Shown piece after piece: positions 49,040 to 59,490 of a stretch of DNA of 64,000 nt (position 1 is its first letter; every line of letters begins with the position of its first letter). The stretch is taken from contig CAVUHL010000003.1 of assembly GCA_963741305.1 (NCBI GenBank), positions 6,944,001-7,008,000 of the forward strand. Direction: 5' to 3'. The position numbers and the translations under genes are program-made. The DNA comes from DATMER01 sp963741305. GTDB taxonomy: Bacteria > Acidobacteriota > Thermoanaerobaculia > Multivoradales > UBA5704. Under the pieces are notes generated by a model. The model was not told the DNA's origin and did not search any database. It saw only the letters and a program-made list of their open reading frames with translations.

Positions 49040-49930
49040 ATGATTTTGCGGATCGACAAGCTCCCCATCGAGCTGCCCCGGCCGAAGAACCCCTCGCCCA
49101 ACTCCGCCTCCGCCGTGCAAGAGCTGCTCGGCGGCAAGTTCGGAGAGATGTCCACCCTGATGAACTACACCTTCCAGTCCTTCAACTTCCGGGGCCGGAA
49201 CAAGCTGCGTCCCTACTACGACCTGATCGCGAACATCGCGGCCGAGGAGTACAGCCACATCGAGCTCGTCTCCTACGCGATCAACCTGCTCCTGACCGGC
49301 TCGACCAAGCGGGGGACGAACCCCGCGGCCACGCCGCTCAAGGACAGCGTGGACATGCGCAACCATTACCACTTCATCGCAAGCGGCCAATCTGCTCTGC
49401 CGGTGGACTCGATGGGCAATCCGTGGACGGGCGCGAACGTCTTCTCGAGCGGCAACCTCAAGCTCGACCTGATCCACAACTTCTTCCTGGAGTGTGGCGC
49501 GCGCGCCAACAAGATCCGCGTCTACGAGATGGTGGACGACCCGACGGCGCGCGAGATGGTGGGCTTCCTGCTGGTACGTGGCGGTGTGCACATCGTGGCC
49601 TACGCCCGGGCGCTGGAGATCCTGACCGGAGCGGACCTCTCCAAGCTCTTCCCGGTCCCGGACATCAGCAACAAGAAGTTCCCCGAGGCGAAGAAGTGGG
49701 AGGACAAGGGCCTCCACCGCATCATGTTCCAGTGGAGCCCCAACGACTACAAGCGGGTCGGCGAGGTCTGGAGGGGAACGCACCCCGAGGACGGCTCCGA
49801 GCTGCTCGTCGACGGCAACATCCCCGAGGGCTTCACGCCCCCGGACCTCGACGAGGAGCCCCAGCTGACCGCCCCCGGCATCGACATGGAGCTCGTCCAG
49901 GAGATCGCCGACAGTTTGAGCCTGCGCTGA
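49040..49930 (+). CDS. Manganese-containing (non-heme) catalase
   Basis: This 296-residue protein has the dimanganese ligands, aligned to the characterised enzymes: Glu36 (GKFGEMSTLMNY), Glu70 and His73 (IAAEEYSHIELV), Glu151 (FFLECGARANK) and His184 (GGVHIVAYAR). All five are present, so it should disproportionate hydrogen peroxide. It has no signal peptide, consistent with a cytosolic or spore-like location. The start has GAGGTG a few bases upstream. A very strong stem-loop terminator follows at 49939. Confidence 0.96.
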   Translation: MILRIDKLPIELPRPKNPSPNSASAVQELLGGKFGEMSTLMNYTFQSFNFRGRNKLRPYYDLIANIAAEEYSHIELVSYAINLLLTGSTKRGTNPAATPLKDSVDMRNHYHFIASGQSALPVDSMGNPWTGANVFSSGNLKLDLIHNFFLECGARANKIRVYEMVDDPTAREMVGFLLVRGGVHIVAYARALEILTGADLSKLFPVPDISNKKFPEAKKWEDKGLHRIMFQWSPNDYKRVGEVWRGTHPEDGSELLVDGNIPEGFTPPDLDEEPQLTAPGIDMELVQEIADSLSLR

Positions 49931-49938
49931 CCTGATTC

Positions 49939-49986
49939 GAGACGCCGCCGGCTCTCCCGGCCGGCGGCGTCTCGCCTAGCATTTTT
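49939..49986 (+). terminator. Intrinsic terminator after the catalase gene
   Basis: GAGACGCCGCCGGC (49939-49952) pairs perfectly with GCCGGCGGCGTCTC (49960-49973), a 14-bp stem with a 7-base loop. It is followed by GCCTAGCATTTTT. Confidence 0.85.
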
Positions 49987-50085
49987 GATACTTGACATAA
50001 TCACCTGAATTAAAATATGGTCTGCCGGCCTCGCGCGGGGTTGACGTCGGAATCTGTCGTAAGAACGGTTTTACAGGAGTCGTGT

Positions 50086-50802
50086 ATGTCTCTGAAAAGT
50101 GTCCTCGTCGCTCCCGTCCTCGCGCTCACGCTCGCAGCCTCCGCTTCCGCGGATCACTGCATCAACAAAGACCTGATCAACCTCGGCCCCGTCGCCTATG
50201 ACATCGGGGTCGTTATCACTGGCGCCCAGCCGCTGACCTGGCGGTACGATGGCTATCCGGGCGGCCACTTCAACTCCTTCACCGCCGTACCGGCGGGACC
50301 GAACACGTTCCTCCATTGGCGCAACCTCAATGGCACGGACGCTCCGATCCTGCTGGGAGACCTCGTCCACGTCGGCTGGTGCGTGAAGAACCCCTTCAAC
50401 ATCGTCGACATGTTCTGGACGACGAAATCCGGCGGGCGGGTCCCCGGCAGCGTCGTGTACAACCTGACCACGCGGGTCACCTACCACAGCGGCGTCCGCA
50501 GGCTGGTGCTCACGCACCAGTTCCAGACTGGCAATCCGATGGTGGTCTCGAACCTCAACTTCGCGGTGGCCAGCGCGCCTTTTCCCCTGCATGAGCTGAA
50601 CCGGGAGAACGAGACGCTGGCGAGCCAGTTCGCCCCGCTGCCGGGCGGCACGTCCGTGACCCTGGCGCCGGGACAGACGACGGAGATCCCCCTGCCGTCC
50701 TTCGTGCAGCCGGGGCAGTGGCTGGTCCTGCGCTACTCGGTCGATGGCGTCGGCAACCAGTCGCAGTCTACGGACTTCTACCAGCTGCCGATCGAGCAAT
50801 AG
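50086..50802 (+). CDS. Secreted protein of unknown function
   Basis: This 238-residue protein starts at ATG 50086 with CAGGAG upstream. A clean signal peptide (LVAPVLALTLAASASA) is followed by a mature beta-rich chain: CINKDLINLGPVAYDIGVVI, TWRYDGYPGGHFNSF, GDLVHVGWCVKN and LVLTHQFQTGNPMVV. Two mature cysteines could form a disulfide. No family recognised. It is transcribed alone and ends in a strong bidirectional terminator facing parC. A 1-kb-style longer start upstream is unlikely because it precedes the signal peptide. Confidence 0.8.
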   Translation: MSLKSVLVAPVLALTLAASASADHCINKDLINLGPVAYDIGVVITGAQPLTWRYDGYPGGHFNSFTAVPAGPNTFLHWRNLNGTDAPILLGDLVHVGWCVKNPFNIVDMFWTTKSGGRVPGSVVYNLTTRVTYHSGVRRLVLTHQFQTGNPMVVSNLNFAVASAPFPLHELNRENETLASQFAPLPGGTSVTLAPGQTTEIPLPSFVQPGQWLVLRYSVDGVGNQSQSTDFYQLPIEQ

Positions 50803-50812
50803 ACCCTTCCAG

Positions 50813-50850
50813 CCCGCCGGGAGGATCACAGCCCTCCCGGCGGGATTTTT
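50813..50850. terminator. Bidirectional terminator between the secreted-protein gene and parC
   Basis: CCCGCCGGGAGG (50813-50824) pairs perfectly with CCTCCCGGCGGG (50833-50844), followed by ATTTTTG on the + strand. It lies between converging genes. Confidence 0.85.
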
Positions 50851-50851
50851 G

Positions 50852-53110
50852 CTATCCCACCTCCAGCCCCACCACCTTCTGGAACCCCCGCGGCAGCTTG
50901 TTCCCCCGCAGCGCCCGGTTGCCCATGAACTCGGCCCACTCCGACGTCTTCAGGTTCAGATACCGCTGACCCGCCCGGACGATCAGGTGCGCGTTGGGGG
51001 GCAGCGGGGTCACGGCCACCAGGTTCTCGCCCTTCAGGCTCATGATCTTCACCCCCTTGCCCTTAGGCAGCAGGGGTAGCTCGTTCAAGGGGAAGATCAG
51101 CAGGCGGCCCTCGTCCGTGGCCGCGGCCAGGAGCTCGGTATCCAGATTGTTGACCTTCTGGGGTGTGAGGGGACGCGAGCCGGAGACGTTCAGGACCGCT
51201 TTGCCCGCCCGGTTGCGGCCGTGCAGCTCGCCGAGCTTCACCACGAAACCGTAGCCGCCGGTGGAGGCCAGGACGTATTGGTCCTCCTCGGGTCCGATCA
51301 TCAGCGCCACAAAGGTCGCTCCTGGCGGCGGGGTGAACTGGCTCGAGAGCGGCTCGCCCTGGCCTCTCGCCGACGGCAGGCTGTGCGCCGGGGCGGAGTA
51401 GGTCCGGCCGGTCGAATCCAGGAAGACGGCGAGCTGGTTGCTGCGGCCTTTCGCGGCTTGCAGAAATGCGTCCCCAGCCTTGTAGGAGAGCTCCTTCGGA
51501 TCGATTTCGTGACCCTTGGCCTGGCGCACCCAGCCCTTCTCTGACAGGACCACGGTCACCGGCTCGGTCGGGATCAGGACGGACTCGTCCATGGCGCGGG
51601 CGGCCTCTCGCGACACGATCGGCGAGCGGCGCGGATCGCCGTAGGTCTTGGCGTCCTCGATCAGCTCGTCCCTGACCTTGCGGCGAAGGAGCTTCTCGGA
51701 GCTGAGGATCTTTTCCAGGGCATCCCGCTCCTTGACCAGCTCCGCCTGCTCGCCGCGGATCTTTATCTCTTCCAGGCGGGCGATGTGACGCAGCTTCAGC
51801 TCCAGGATCGCCTCGGCCTGGATGTCCGTCAGGTGGAAGCGGGCCATCAGCACGGGCTTGGGCTCATCCTCCGTGCGGATGATCCGGATCACCTCGTCGA
51901 TGTTCAGGAAGGCGATCAGGTAGCCGTCGAGGATGTGGATGCGCTGCAGGACCTTGTCGTAGCGGAAGCGCAGCCGCCGCCGGACGGTCTCGATACGGAA
52001 GGTGATCCAGTCCTGGAGCAGGTCGCGCAGGTTGAACTGCTTCGGCCGGCCATCCAGGCCGATCATGGTCAGGTTCACCCGGTAGGTCCGCTCCAGGTCC
52101 GTGGTGGCGAACAGGTGGTCCATCAGACCTTCGAGGTCCACCCGGTTCGATCGCGGGGTGATTACAAGCCGCGTCGGGTTCTCGTGGTCGGACTCGTCGC
52201 GGAGGTCCTCCACCATCGGCAACTTCTTGGCTTCCATCTGCTTGGCGATCTGCTCGATGATCTTGCTGCCGGAAACCTGATAGGGGAGGGCGGTGAGGAT
52301 GATGTCGCCGTCCTCCCTCTCCCACGTGGCGCGCATGCGGATCGAGCCCGAGCCGGTCTCATAGAGCTTCCGGATCTCCGCCCGGGGCGTGATGATCTCA
52401 GCCGTGGTCGGGTAGTCGGGAGCCTTGATCTCCTTGAAGATCTCCTCGTCCGGGAGCTTGGGGTCGTCGAGGAGCCGGACGCAGGCCTCGACCACCTCGC
52501 CGACGTTGTGCGGCGGGATGTCGGTCGCCATGCCCACGGCGATGCCTGATGCGCCATTGAGGAGCACGTTCGGAAGCCGGGCGGGGAGGAGCTTGGGCTC
52601 GTCGAGGGTGCCGTCGAAGTTCGGCCCCCAATCCACCGTGCCCTGGCCGAGCTCGGAGAGGAGCACCTGGGCGAACGGGGTGAGGCGCGCCTCGGTGTAG
52701 CGCATGGCCGCGAACGACTTGGGATCGTCCTGCGATCCCCAGTTGCCCTGGCCGTCCACCAGCGGATAGCGGACGGAGAACGGCTGCGCCATGAGCACCA
52801 TGGCTTCATAGCAGGCGACGTCGCCGTGCGGGTGGTATTTGCCCAGCACGTCGCCAACGGTGCGCGCCGACTTCTTGTGCTTGGCGTTGGGCCCGAGCCC
52901 CAGCTCGGACATGGCGTAGATGATCCGCCGCTGCACGGGCTTCAGGCCATCCGCGAGGTTCGGCAGCGCCCGGTCGAGGATGACGTACATCGAATAATCG
53001 CGGTACGCCTTCTCCGTGAACTCGTAGAGCGGCTGCCGCTCCACGTCGTCGAACGGGAGGATGGGCGGCGGCGGGGGCGAGGAGGTCAGCCTTGATCTGG
53101 ATCGGGCCAT
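50852..53110 (-). CDS. parC: DNA topoisomerase IV subunit A
   Basis: This 752-residue protein has the same length as E. coli ParC and strong resemblance to it: YEFTEKAYRDYSMYVILDRA, KYHPHGDVACYEAMVLMAQP, DGQGNWGSQDDPKSFAAMRY. The active-site tyrosine is Tyr138 (MRYTEARL). The residue matching E. coli Ser80, the main quinolone-contact serine, is Val98; the matching Glu84 is kept (Glu102). The C-terminal pinwheel is the shorter ParC type without a GyrA box. With ParE it decatenates daughter chromosomes. It is the last gene of the parE operon. Confidence 0.95.
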   Translation of the reverse strand: MARSRSRLTSSPPPPPILPFDDVERQPLYEFTEKAYRDYSMYVILDRALPNLADGLKPVQRRIIYAMSELGLGPNAKHKKSARTVGDVLGKYHPHGDVACYEAMVLMAQPFSVRYPLVDGQGNWGSQDDPKSFAAMRYTEARLTPFAQVLLSELGQGTVDWGPNFDGTLDEPKLLPARLPNVLLNGASGIAVGMATDIPPHNVGEVVEACVRLLDDPKLPDEEIFKEIKAPDYPTTAEIITPRAEIRKLYETGSGSIRMRATWEREDGDIILTALPYQVSGSKIIEQIAKQMEAKKLPMVEDLRDESDHENPTRLVITPRSNRVDLEGLMDHLFATTDLERTYRVNLTMIGLDGRPKQFNLRDLLQDWITFRIETVRRRLRFRYDKVLQRIHILDGYLIAFLNIDEVIRIIRTEDEPKPVLMARFHLTDIQAEAILELKLRHIARLEEIKIRGEQAELVKERDALEKILSSEKLLRRKVRDELIEDAKTYGDPRRSPIVSREAARAMDESVLIPTEPVTVVLSEKGWVRQAKGHEIDPKELSYKAGDAFLQAAKGRSNQLAVFLDSTGRTYSAPAHSLPSARGQGEPLSSQFTPPPGATFVALMIGPEEDQYVLASTGGYGFVVKLGELHGRNRAGKAVLNVSGSRPLTPQKVNNLDTELLAAATDEGRLLIFPLNELPLLPKGKGVKIMSLKGENLVAVTPLPPNAHLIVRAGQRYLNLKTSEWAEFMGNRALRGNKLPRGFQKVVGLEVG

Positions 53111-53258
53111 TCGGGTGTCACCGGAGGGTCTTCACTGTGGAGATCCCTCTCAAGCTCTCGGTATAGGTAGTCGTCGTGCCTCTCGGAGAGGTCGGCCGGT
53201 ACGGGTCCGTCGTAGACAGGCGTGTCTGTGAAAAATGGATCGTCCTCCACTTCACACC

Positions 53259-53262
<4 letters not shown>
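53086..53262 (-). CDS. Small acidic protein between parE and parC
   Basis: This is a short frame of about 58 codons beginning at GTG 53262, whose bases overlap the parE stop codon (GTGA), and ending 25 bases inside the start of parC. The product is acidic and Pro/Asp-rich (DDPFFTDTPVYDGPVPADLS, YLYRELERDLHSEDPP). Overlap at both ends, as in tightly coupled operons, favours a real gene. A GTG at 53253 is an alternative start. I recognise no family; a role with topoisomerase IV is only a guess from position. Confidence 0.45.
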
Positions 53263-55163
<1,901 letters not shown>

Positions 55164-55164
55164 A

Positions 55165-55587
55165 TCAGGGTCGATCTACAAGCAATTCGGAGAGTACCGC
55201 TTGAGGCTCCGCCGCCCGAACCGGCGACCGGCGGTAATCGCGAAGGTTCCGTGTCGCGATCACGCTTGCCTGACACGCGACAGCCGCGGCGACCTGCATA
55301 GCGTCCTCAAAATCCTTGAAATCGAGCCTCCCGGCGAGCAGGAGACCCTCCGTGGTTGTCGGCGCCACGAGGACGAAGCGAGTCAGGTCCAAGAGGAAGT
55401 CCTTGGTCTGATGCTTTCCCCGGGTAGGCGCCACCATGTAAAAGAAATTGGATAACGAGTGCCACGCCACGAAGGCTGACCCTGGTTTTTGTTCGAGAGT
55501 ATCGATCAACCCGGCAGCCGCTTCGGCATAGGGAACCCGATCGAGCGCCAGGTCAATCAGTACATCCGTGTCGAGGAGGACGATCAC
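55165..55587 (-). CDS. PIN-domain ribonuclease toxin (VapC-like)
   Basis: This 140-residue protein has the PIN acidic residues in VLLDTDVLIDLALDRV, HSLSNFFYM (where other members have Glu), LDFKDFEDAMQVAA and ATRNLRDYR. It is the form seen with small ribbon-helix-helix antitoxins. Its start overlaps the antitoxin stop by 4 bases. Its own stop is one base from the parE start, so parE may be partly expressed from the addiction operon's promoter. Confidence 0.9.
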   Translation of the reverse strand: MIVLLDTDVLIDLALDRVPYAEAAAGLIDTLEQKPGSAFVAWHSLSNFFYMVAPTRGKHQTKDFLLDLTRFVLVAPTTTEGLLLAGRLDFKDFEDAMQVAAAVACQASVIATRNLRDYRRSPVRAAEPQAVLSELLVDRP

Positions 55588-55808
55588 AGATAGCGTTTCG
55601 CGAGGGCCTTGTGGCGTTCGTCGTCGCCACCCGCCGGATGGAACTTCCCGCGCCAGCGCTGCGAGAAGGAAGTGCCCTCGCGCTCTTCGGTGACGGACCG
55701 AAGCGAGGCCTCGACGAGCTCGGAGAAAGAGATCCCTCTCCTGCGGGCAGACTGTTTTGCCCTCGGGATCAGCTCGTCGTCGATGGAGACGGTCACCTTC
55801 GTCTTCAT
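55584..55808 (-). CDS. Ribbon-helix-helix antitoxin
   Basis: This is a 74-residue protein. The N-terminal strand and helix (KTKVTVSIDDELIPRAKQSA) and second helix (GISFSELVEASLRSVTEE) form an Arc/MetJ-type DNA-binding dimer of the group often annotated DUF6364. The C-terminal tail (SFSQRWRGKFHPAGG) should bind the downstream VapC-like toxin. Four-base overlap with the toxin gene gives coupled translation. Confidence 0.9.
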   Translation of the reverse strand: MKTKVTVSIDDELIPRAKQSARRRGISFSELVEASLRSVTEEREGTSFSQRWRGKFHPAGGDDERHKALAKRYL

Positions 55809-55976
55809 GGCTCGGTAAGTATATCTCCAGTCTCCCGCATGGGGATCAAGACCGCAAAACCGTGTCCGAATGACCCCTTGACGTTACAGGCGTCGTGGAG
55901 TAGTCTATGCGGTAATTGGGCGTAATTCAAGCCTGATCCATCCAGCAACGTCACATGAAATGAGAAGGAGGTCGAG

Positions 55977-56585
55977 ATGAAGGTACGTGGGACCGCAATC
56001 CTGTGTCTTCTGGCCCTGATGTCCATGCCTGTCCTGGCGCAGCAGGAGAAGCCCCCCGCGGGGATGCCGGACATGAACAGCCCCGAAATGCAGGAGGCAA
56101 TGAAGAACATGGCGCCGGGCGAGAACCACAAGCGCCTGGCTCGGATGGCGGGGGACTGGACGTTCACGAGCAAGATGTACATGGCGCCCGGGGCTCCTCC
56201 GATGGAGTGGAGCGGCACGATGCACGGCGAGATGATCCTGGACGGACGGTTTCTCCAGGCGGTCTGGAAGGGGAACGTCATGGGCCAGCCGTTCGAGGGG
56301 CGTGCCCTGGAAGGCTACGACAACATGACCAAGAAGTACGTCAGCTCCTGGGCGGACAACATGACCACCGGCATCATGTACTCGACCGGCACCTGCGACT
56401 CGGGCGGCAAGGTGTGCACGAGCACGACGGCAGCCGACATGATGGATCCCATGACCGGTCAGATGACGGGCACCCGCATCGTCGTCACCTGGAAGGATGA
56501 CAAGAGCTTCAACATGGAGATGTACATGAAGCCCGCCGGCGGCGCCGAGTCGAAGAGCATGGAGATGACGGTCACCAAGAAGTAG
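55977..56585 (+). CDS. Exported DUF1579 family protein
   Basis: This 202-residue protein has a signal peptide (AILCLLALMSMPVLAQ) and a low-complexity Met/Pro-rich lead-in. The DUF1579 lipocalin-like barrel follows: HKRLARMAGDWTFTSKMYMA, SGTMHGEMILDGRFLQAVWK, GYDNMTKKYVSSWADNMTTG, STGTCDSGGKVCT. The two cysteines in CDSGGKVC could pair. It has an unusually high methionine content (over 10 percent by eye). Function of the family is unknown; a small-molecule-binding barrel is probable. A stem-loop follows the gene. Confidence 0.88.
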   Translation: MKVRGTAILCLLALMSMPVLAQQEKPPAGMPDMNSPEMQEAMKNMAPGENHKRLARMAGDWTFTSKMYMAPGAPPMEWSGTMHGEMILDGRFLQAVWKGNVMGQPFEGRALEGYDNMTKKYVSSWADNMTTGIMYSTGTCDSGGKVCTSTTAADMMDPMTGQMTGTRIVVTWKDDKSFNMEMYMKPAGGAESKSMEMTVTKK

Positions 56586-56597
56586 GCCTCTCCATCA

Positions 56598-56621
56598 GGG
56601 CCGGCGGTCTCCCGCCGGCCC
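56598..56621 (+). terminator. Stem-loop after the DUF1579 gene
   Basis: GGGCCGGCGG (56598-56607) pairs perfectly with CCGCCGGCCC (56612-56621), a 10-bp stem with a 4-base loop. The following T-rich stretch is weak. Confidence 0.6.
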
Positions 56622-56666
56622 CACTGCCTTGTCCCTCTTTCCCTGCCCCGCGCACGGTTACCTTAT

Positions 56667-57131
56667 GTGAAGACCGTCCGCGCGCTCTCGCTGTTCTTCC
56701 TGGCCGCGCTCTTCCTCTACGCTGGGATCGACAAGCTCTTCCACTACGGCGGCTTCGTCAAGGCACTGGGCGGCTACGTACTCGTGCCCGAGGGGCTCGA
56801 GCGGCATCTGGCCCTGCCGGTCATCCTGGCGGAGCTGCTGGTGGGCGTGGGTCTTCTGATCAAGGCCTGGCGGGCGCCCGCGTCGCTGCTCGCCGCCGTC
56901 CTGCTTCTTGCCTTCACCGTCGCCCTGGCGGTGAACCAGCGCTACGCTCCAGGGGTAGAGTGCGGCTGCTGGTTCACGGTCACGCTCGGCAAGGCGACCT
57001 CCTTCCACATCCTGCAGAACGTGCTCCTGCTCGGCCTCGCAGTGAGCGTCTGGCTCGACGAGAGGAGGCCTGTTCCAACCCTCGATCCCCTCGATCCGAT
57101 ACGGAATCTCCAAGGAGGTGCTCATGAATAA
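56667..57131 (+). CDS. MauE/DoxX-like redox-associated membrane protein
   Basis: This 154-residue protein starts at GTG 56667. Four hydrophobic helices begin LSLFFLAALFLYAGIDKLFH, and the MauE-type cysteine pair lies in GVECGCWFTVTLGKA (Cys99, Cys101). MauE is needed for disulfide formation in methylamine dehydrogenase small subunit, and relatives are thought to pass electrons for periplasmic disulfide chemistry. The stop (TAA) lies 8 bases inside the next small gene, so translation is coupled. The downstream peptide is cysteine-rich and exported, a natural substrate candidate. Confidence 0.85.
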   Translation: MKTVRALSLFFLAALFLYAGIDKLFHYGGFVKALGGYVLVPEGLERHLALPVILAELLVGVGLLIKAWRAPASLLAAVLLLAFTVALAVNQRYAPGVECGCWFTVTLGKATSFHILQNVLLLGLAVSVWLDERRPVPTLDPLDPIRNLQGGAHE

Positions 57132-57291
57132 GCTCTTTGCAACGCTCCGTCTGTTTTTCCTGCTCGCTTCCGTGATCGTCGCGGGACTGAGCTTCTTCCC
57201 GTCCGAGTCCGAGGCGATCTACTGCAAGCCCGGGTGCGGACCCCAGGGTCCGATCTGGTGCGGTGGCAGCGGTTGCCGTCAACCGGAATGA
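57124..57291 (+). CDS. Tiny secreted cysteine-rich peptide
   Basis: This 55-residue product starts at ATG 57124 with a strong AAGGAGG 7 bases upstream. Residues 1-30 are a signal peptide (ATLRLFFLLASVIVAGLSFF). The mature end is short with four cysteines: YCKPGCGPQGPIWCGGSGC (Cys34, 38, 46, 51). It overlaps the MauE-like gene and is followed by a beta-propeller gene. The order is reminiscent of the NVEALA-type peptides of Bacteroidetes, which as I recall also sit next to propeller and MauE/DoxX genes, but there is no sequence identity I can point to. Confidence 0.8.
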   Translation: MNKLFATLRLFFLLASVIVAGLSFFPSESEAIYCKPGCGPQGPIWCGGSGCRQPE

Positions 57292-57332
57292 CGCGGTCCA
57301 TCTGAAGGTGTGAGCCGGGTCGAGGGTTGGAA

Positions 57333-58340
57333 ATGCCCCGTGAGCGCACCTTCTGGATGGTCCTGGCGTCGCTGGTCGTCGTCGGAGTCCTGGCTGGCTC
57401 GTTGAGCCGGCGCGCGGGAACTTACCCGCTGACGCTCGTCCCCGGCTCGCCACAGCCGCGCCCTCAGGAAGTCCAGGAGAGGGTCTGGAAAGAGGCAGGG
57501 TTCGAGCGTATCGCCGAGATTCCCGTGGGCGAGAATCTGGATTTACCCACCCTGCTCCGGGTCGGCCCGGGAGGGGACGTGTACGTCCTGGACTCCGGCC
57601 TTTCCCGGGTGCTCCGGGTCTCCCCTGAGGGCCGGACCTTGACCACCTATGGAGATCCCTCGATAGCCAATCCGACCGATGTGGCGGTCGGGCCGGACGG
57701 GCAAGTCTGGATCTGTGACCTGGACCGCACGCAGATTACAGTGTTTTCCGCTGCCGGCCGTTTACTCCGGAAAATCAAGCCGGACCCACCGGTGGCACGG
57801 CTGACGCCGGGTTCTGGAGATGGCTTCGCCGCAACAGGCTCCACGGGAGGAGAGGGCCTCTTCCGTAGGTACTCCGAGGAAGGGAAGTTGGAGAGCAGTT
57901 TCGGGAATCTCTTCCCGGAGGACCTCCAGACCTCCATGGCCGCCGATGGCTGGATCATCCCTGCTGGAGACAGGTTCCTCTATCCCTTCCGCAACGCCGG
58001 ACTGCTCATCTCGTATACGTGGGATGGCCGCCTCCGCTTCTTCCGGCAGACGATCGAGCCCGTCCCTCTGCCCAAGGTGCGCGTCGACTCGGCAGGCAGG
58101 CAAAGTGTCGGTGACGCTCCGGTGGCCGCCATCAGCGGCAGCGTGGTAGGGGACGACCTTTACATCCTTGGCGGGAGCCGGAGGGTGTTGGATGTCTATG
58201 ACGTGGGGACCGGATCCTACCGATACTCCATGAGGCCACCCGAAGACGGCGCCCGCTACGTGGTTTTGACAGAGGATCGTCTGTACAGCGCGAGCCGGCG
58301 GGGCGTTACGGTATGGAAACCTCGAAATCCCTTGCCATAG
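57333..58340 (+). CDS. Membrane-anchored six-bladed beta-propeller (NHL-like) protein
   Basis: This protein has 335 residues from ATG 57333; an in-frame TTG two codons earlier is also possible. An N-terminal anchor or signal (TFWMVLASLVVVGVLAGSLS) is followed by NHL-type repeats: LLRVGPGGDVYVLDSGLSRV, NPTDVAVGPDGQVWICDLDR, later DDLYILGGSRRVLDVYD and LTEDRLYSASRRGVTVW. It should lie in the periplasm or on the surface. It ends the three-gene unit with the MauE-like protein and Cys-rich peptide. The 3' end overlaps hemW by 35 bp on the opposite strand. Confidence 0.85.
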   Translation: MPRERTFWMVLASLVVVGVLAGSLSRRAGTYPLTLVPGSPQPRPQEVQERVWKEAGFERIAEIPVGENLDLPTLLRVGPGGDVYVLDSGLSRVLRVSPEGRTLTTYGDPSIANPTDVAVGPDGQVWICDLDRTQITVFSAAGRLLRKIKPDPPVARLTPGSGDGFAATGSTGGEGLFRRYSEEGKLESSFGNLFPEDLQTSMAADGWIIPAGDRFLYPFRNAGLLISYTWDGRLRFFRQTIEPVPLPKVRVDSAGRQSVGDAPVAAISGSVVGDDLYILGGSRRVLDVYDVGTGSYRYSMRPPEDGARYVVLTEDRLYSASRRGVTVWKPRNPLP

Positions 58341-59490
58341 AGTCGGCGATAGCGAGCCCTTCCAGGGTTGGGACCAGCCGGTTTGCTTCAGCCCGTAGGA
58401 GACCCTCTTTGCTCAGCCGCTCGACGAGCGGGGCGTTCCGCTCAAGGAGATCCACTTCGTAACGTTCCTGGAAGAGCCGCAGGTCGATCCCTTCCGCGGT
58501 CCGAATTTCAAGCATCAACGCTTCGAGGGCGAGGTCCGGAGTGCTCAGCTCCTCGCTGTCAGCAATGGGCCGCTCTCCGAGATCGATCCGAGCCTCGTAG
58601 GGCTTGATCTTTCGCTCGTTCCACCAGCGCCGATGGCCATCGAAAGAGTGCGCGGAAGGTCCCACTCCGAGGTAGGGAGTGTGGTCCCAATACTTCCGGT
58701 TGTGGCGGGACTGGTGCTCGGAAGAGCGGGCGAAGTTCGAGACCTCGTAGCCGGGCCAGCCGGCATCCCGGAGAAAGGAGTGGGTGAGAAGGAACAGTTC
58801 CGCCTGGCTCTCCTCGGGCGCCTCGGTCAACTTGCCGCGCTCCAGACGAAACCCGAACGGCGTCCCCTCGTGAATCGTGAGCTGATAGCAGGAGATGTGG
58901 TCGGGCTGGAGAGCGACGGCGGTCTCCAGAGTCCGCCGCCAAGCTTCGATTGACTGTCCGGGAAGCCCATAAATCAGGTCGAGGGCGACCGTGTGAAACC
59001 CGGCCCCTCGGGCCAGTTCGACGCTCCGCCGGGCCTGCTCGGGAGAATGCCGGCGGCCGAGGAAGGCGAGGGCCTCAGCGTCGAAGGATTGAATGCCCAG
59101 CGAGATAGTCCGGACCCCGAGGTCCCGCCAGGCGCGGACGCTTTCGGGGGTGACGTCTTCGGGGTTGGCCTCCAGGAAGATCCAGGCATCCTCCCGGACA
59201 GGCAGGGAAGCCTTCGAAGCTTCGATGATCCGGCCGAGCTGCTCCGACGAAAGGGCGGAGGGAGTGCCGCCTCCGAAGTAGATGGTGTCCATCCCCCGGA
59301 ACGGCTCCAACTCGGACGACCACATCGCGATCTCCTGGATTAGGTGATCTGTAAATCGTGCCCGCCGCTCCGCCCCGCCCGTAAGGACGGCGAAGTCACA
59401 GTACGGGCAGATGGCAGAGCAGAAAGGAATGTGGAGGTATAGGCCGGGAGCGGAGGTCGCCAAAATATTACCGCTGAGGCCCCTGTCCAA
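58306..59490 (-). CDS. hemW: Radical SAM heme chaperone HemW
   Basis: This 394-residue protein has the cluster motif FCSAICPYCDF (Cys24, 28, 31). The residue after the third Cys is Asp-Phe, as in HemW, rather than the fourth Cys of coproporphyrinogen oxidase HemN. Further landmarks are TIYFGGGTPSALSSEQLGRI, EANPEDVTPESV, SLGIQSFDAEALAFLGRRH and VSNFARSSEHQSRHNRKYW. HemW binds heme and inserts it into respiratory proteins. The gene is often misnamed hemN. Its start lies 23 bp inside the 3' end of hflX, so the two are cotranscribed. Confidence 0.93.
   Translation of the reverse strand: MDRGLSGNILATSAPGLYLHIPFCSAICPYCDFAVLTGGAERRARFTDHLIQEIAMWSSELEPFRGMDTIYFGGGTPSALSSEQLGRIIEASKASLPVREDAWIFLEANPEDVTPESVRAWRDLGVRTISLGIQSFDAEALAFLGRRHSPEQARRSVELARGAGFHTVALDLIYGLPGQSIEAWRRTLETAVALQPDHISCYQLTIHEGTPFGFRLERGKLTEAPEESQAELFLLTHSFLRDAGWPGYEVSNFARSSEHQSRHNRKYWDHTPYLGVGPSAHSFDGHRRWWNERKIKPYEARIDLGERPIADSEELSTPDLALEALMLEIRTAEGIDLRLFQERYEVDLLERNAPLVERLSKEGLLRAEANRLVPTLEGLAIADSMARDFEVSIP

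Noticed and set aside
58306..59490. Oxygen-independent coproporphyrinogen oxidase HemN
   Set aside because: The motif CSAICPYCDF lacks the fourth cysteine found in HemN and matches HemW.
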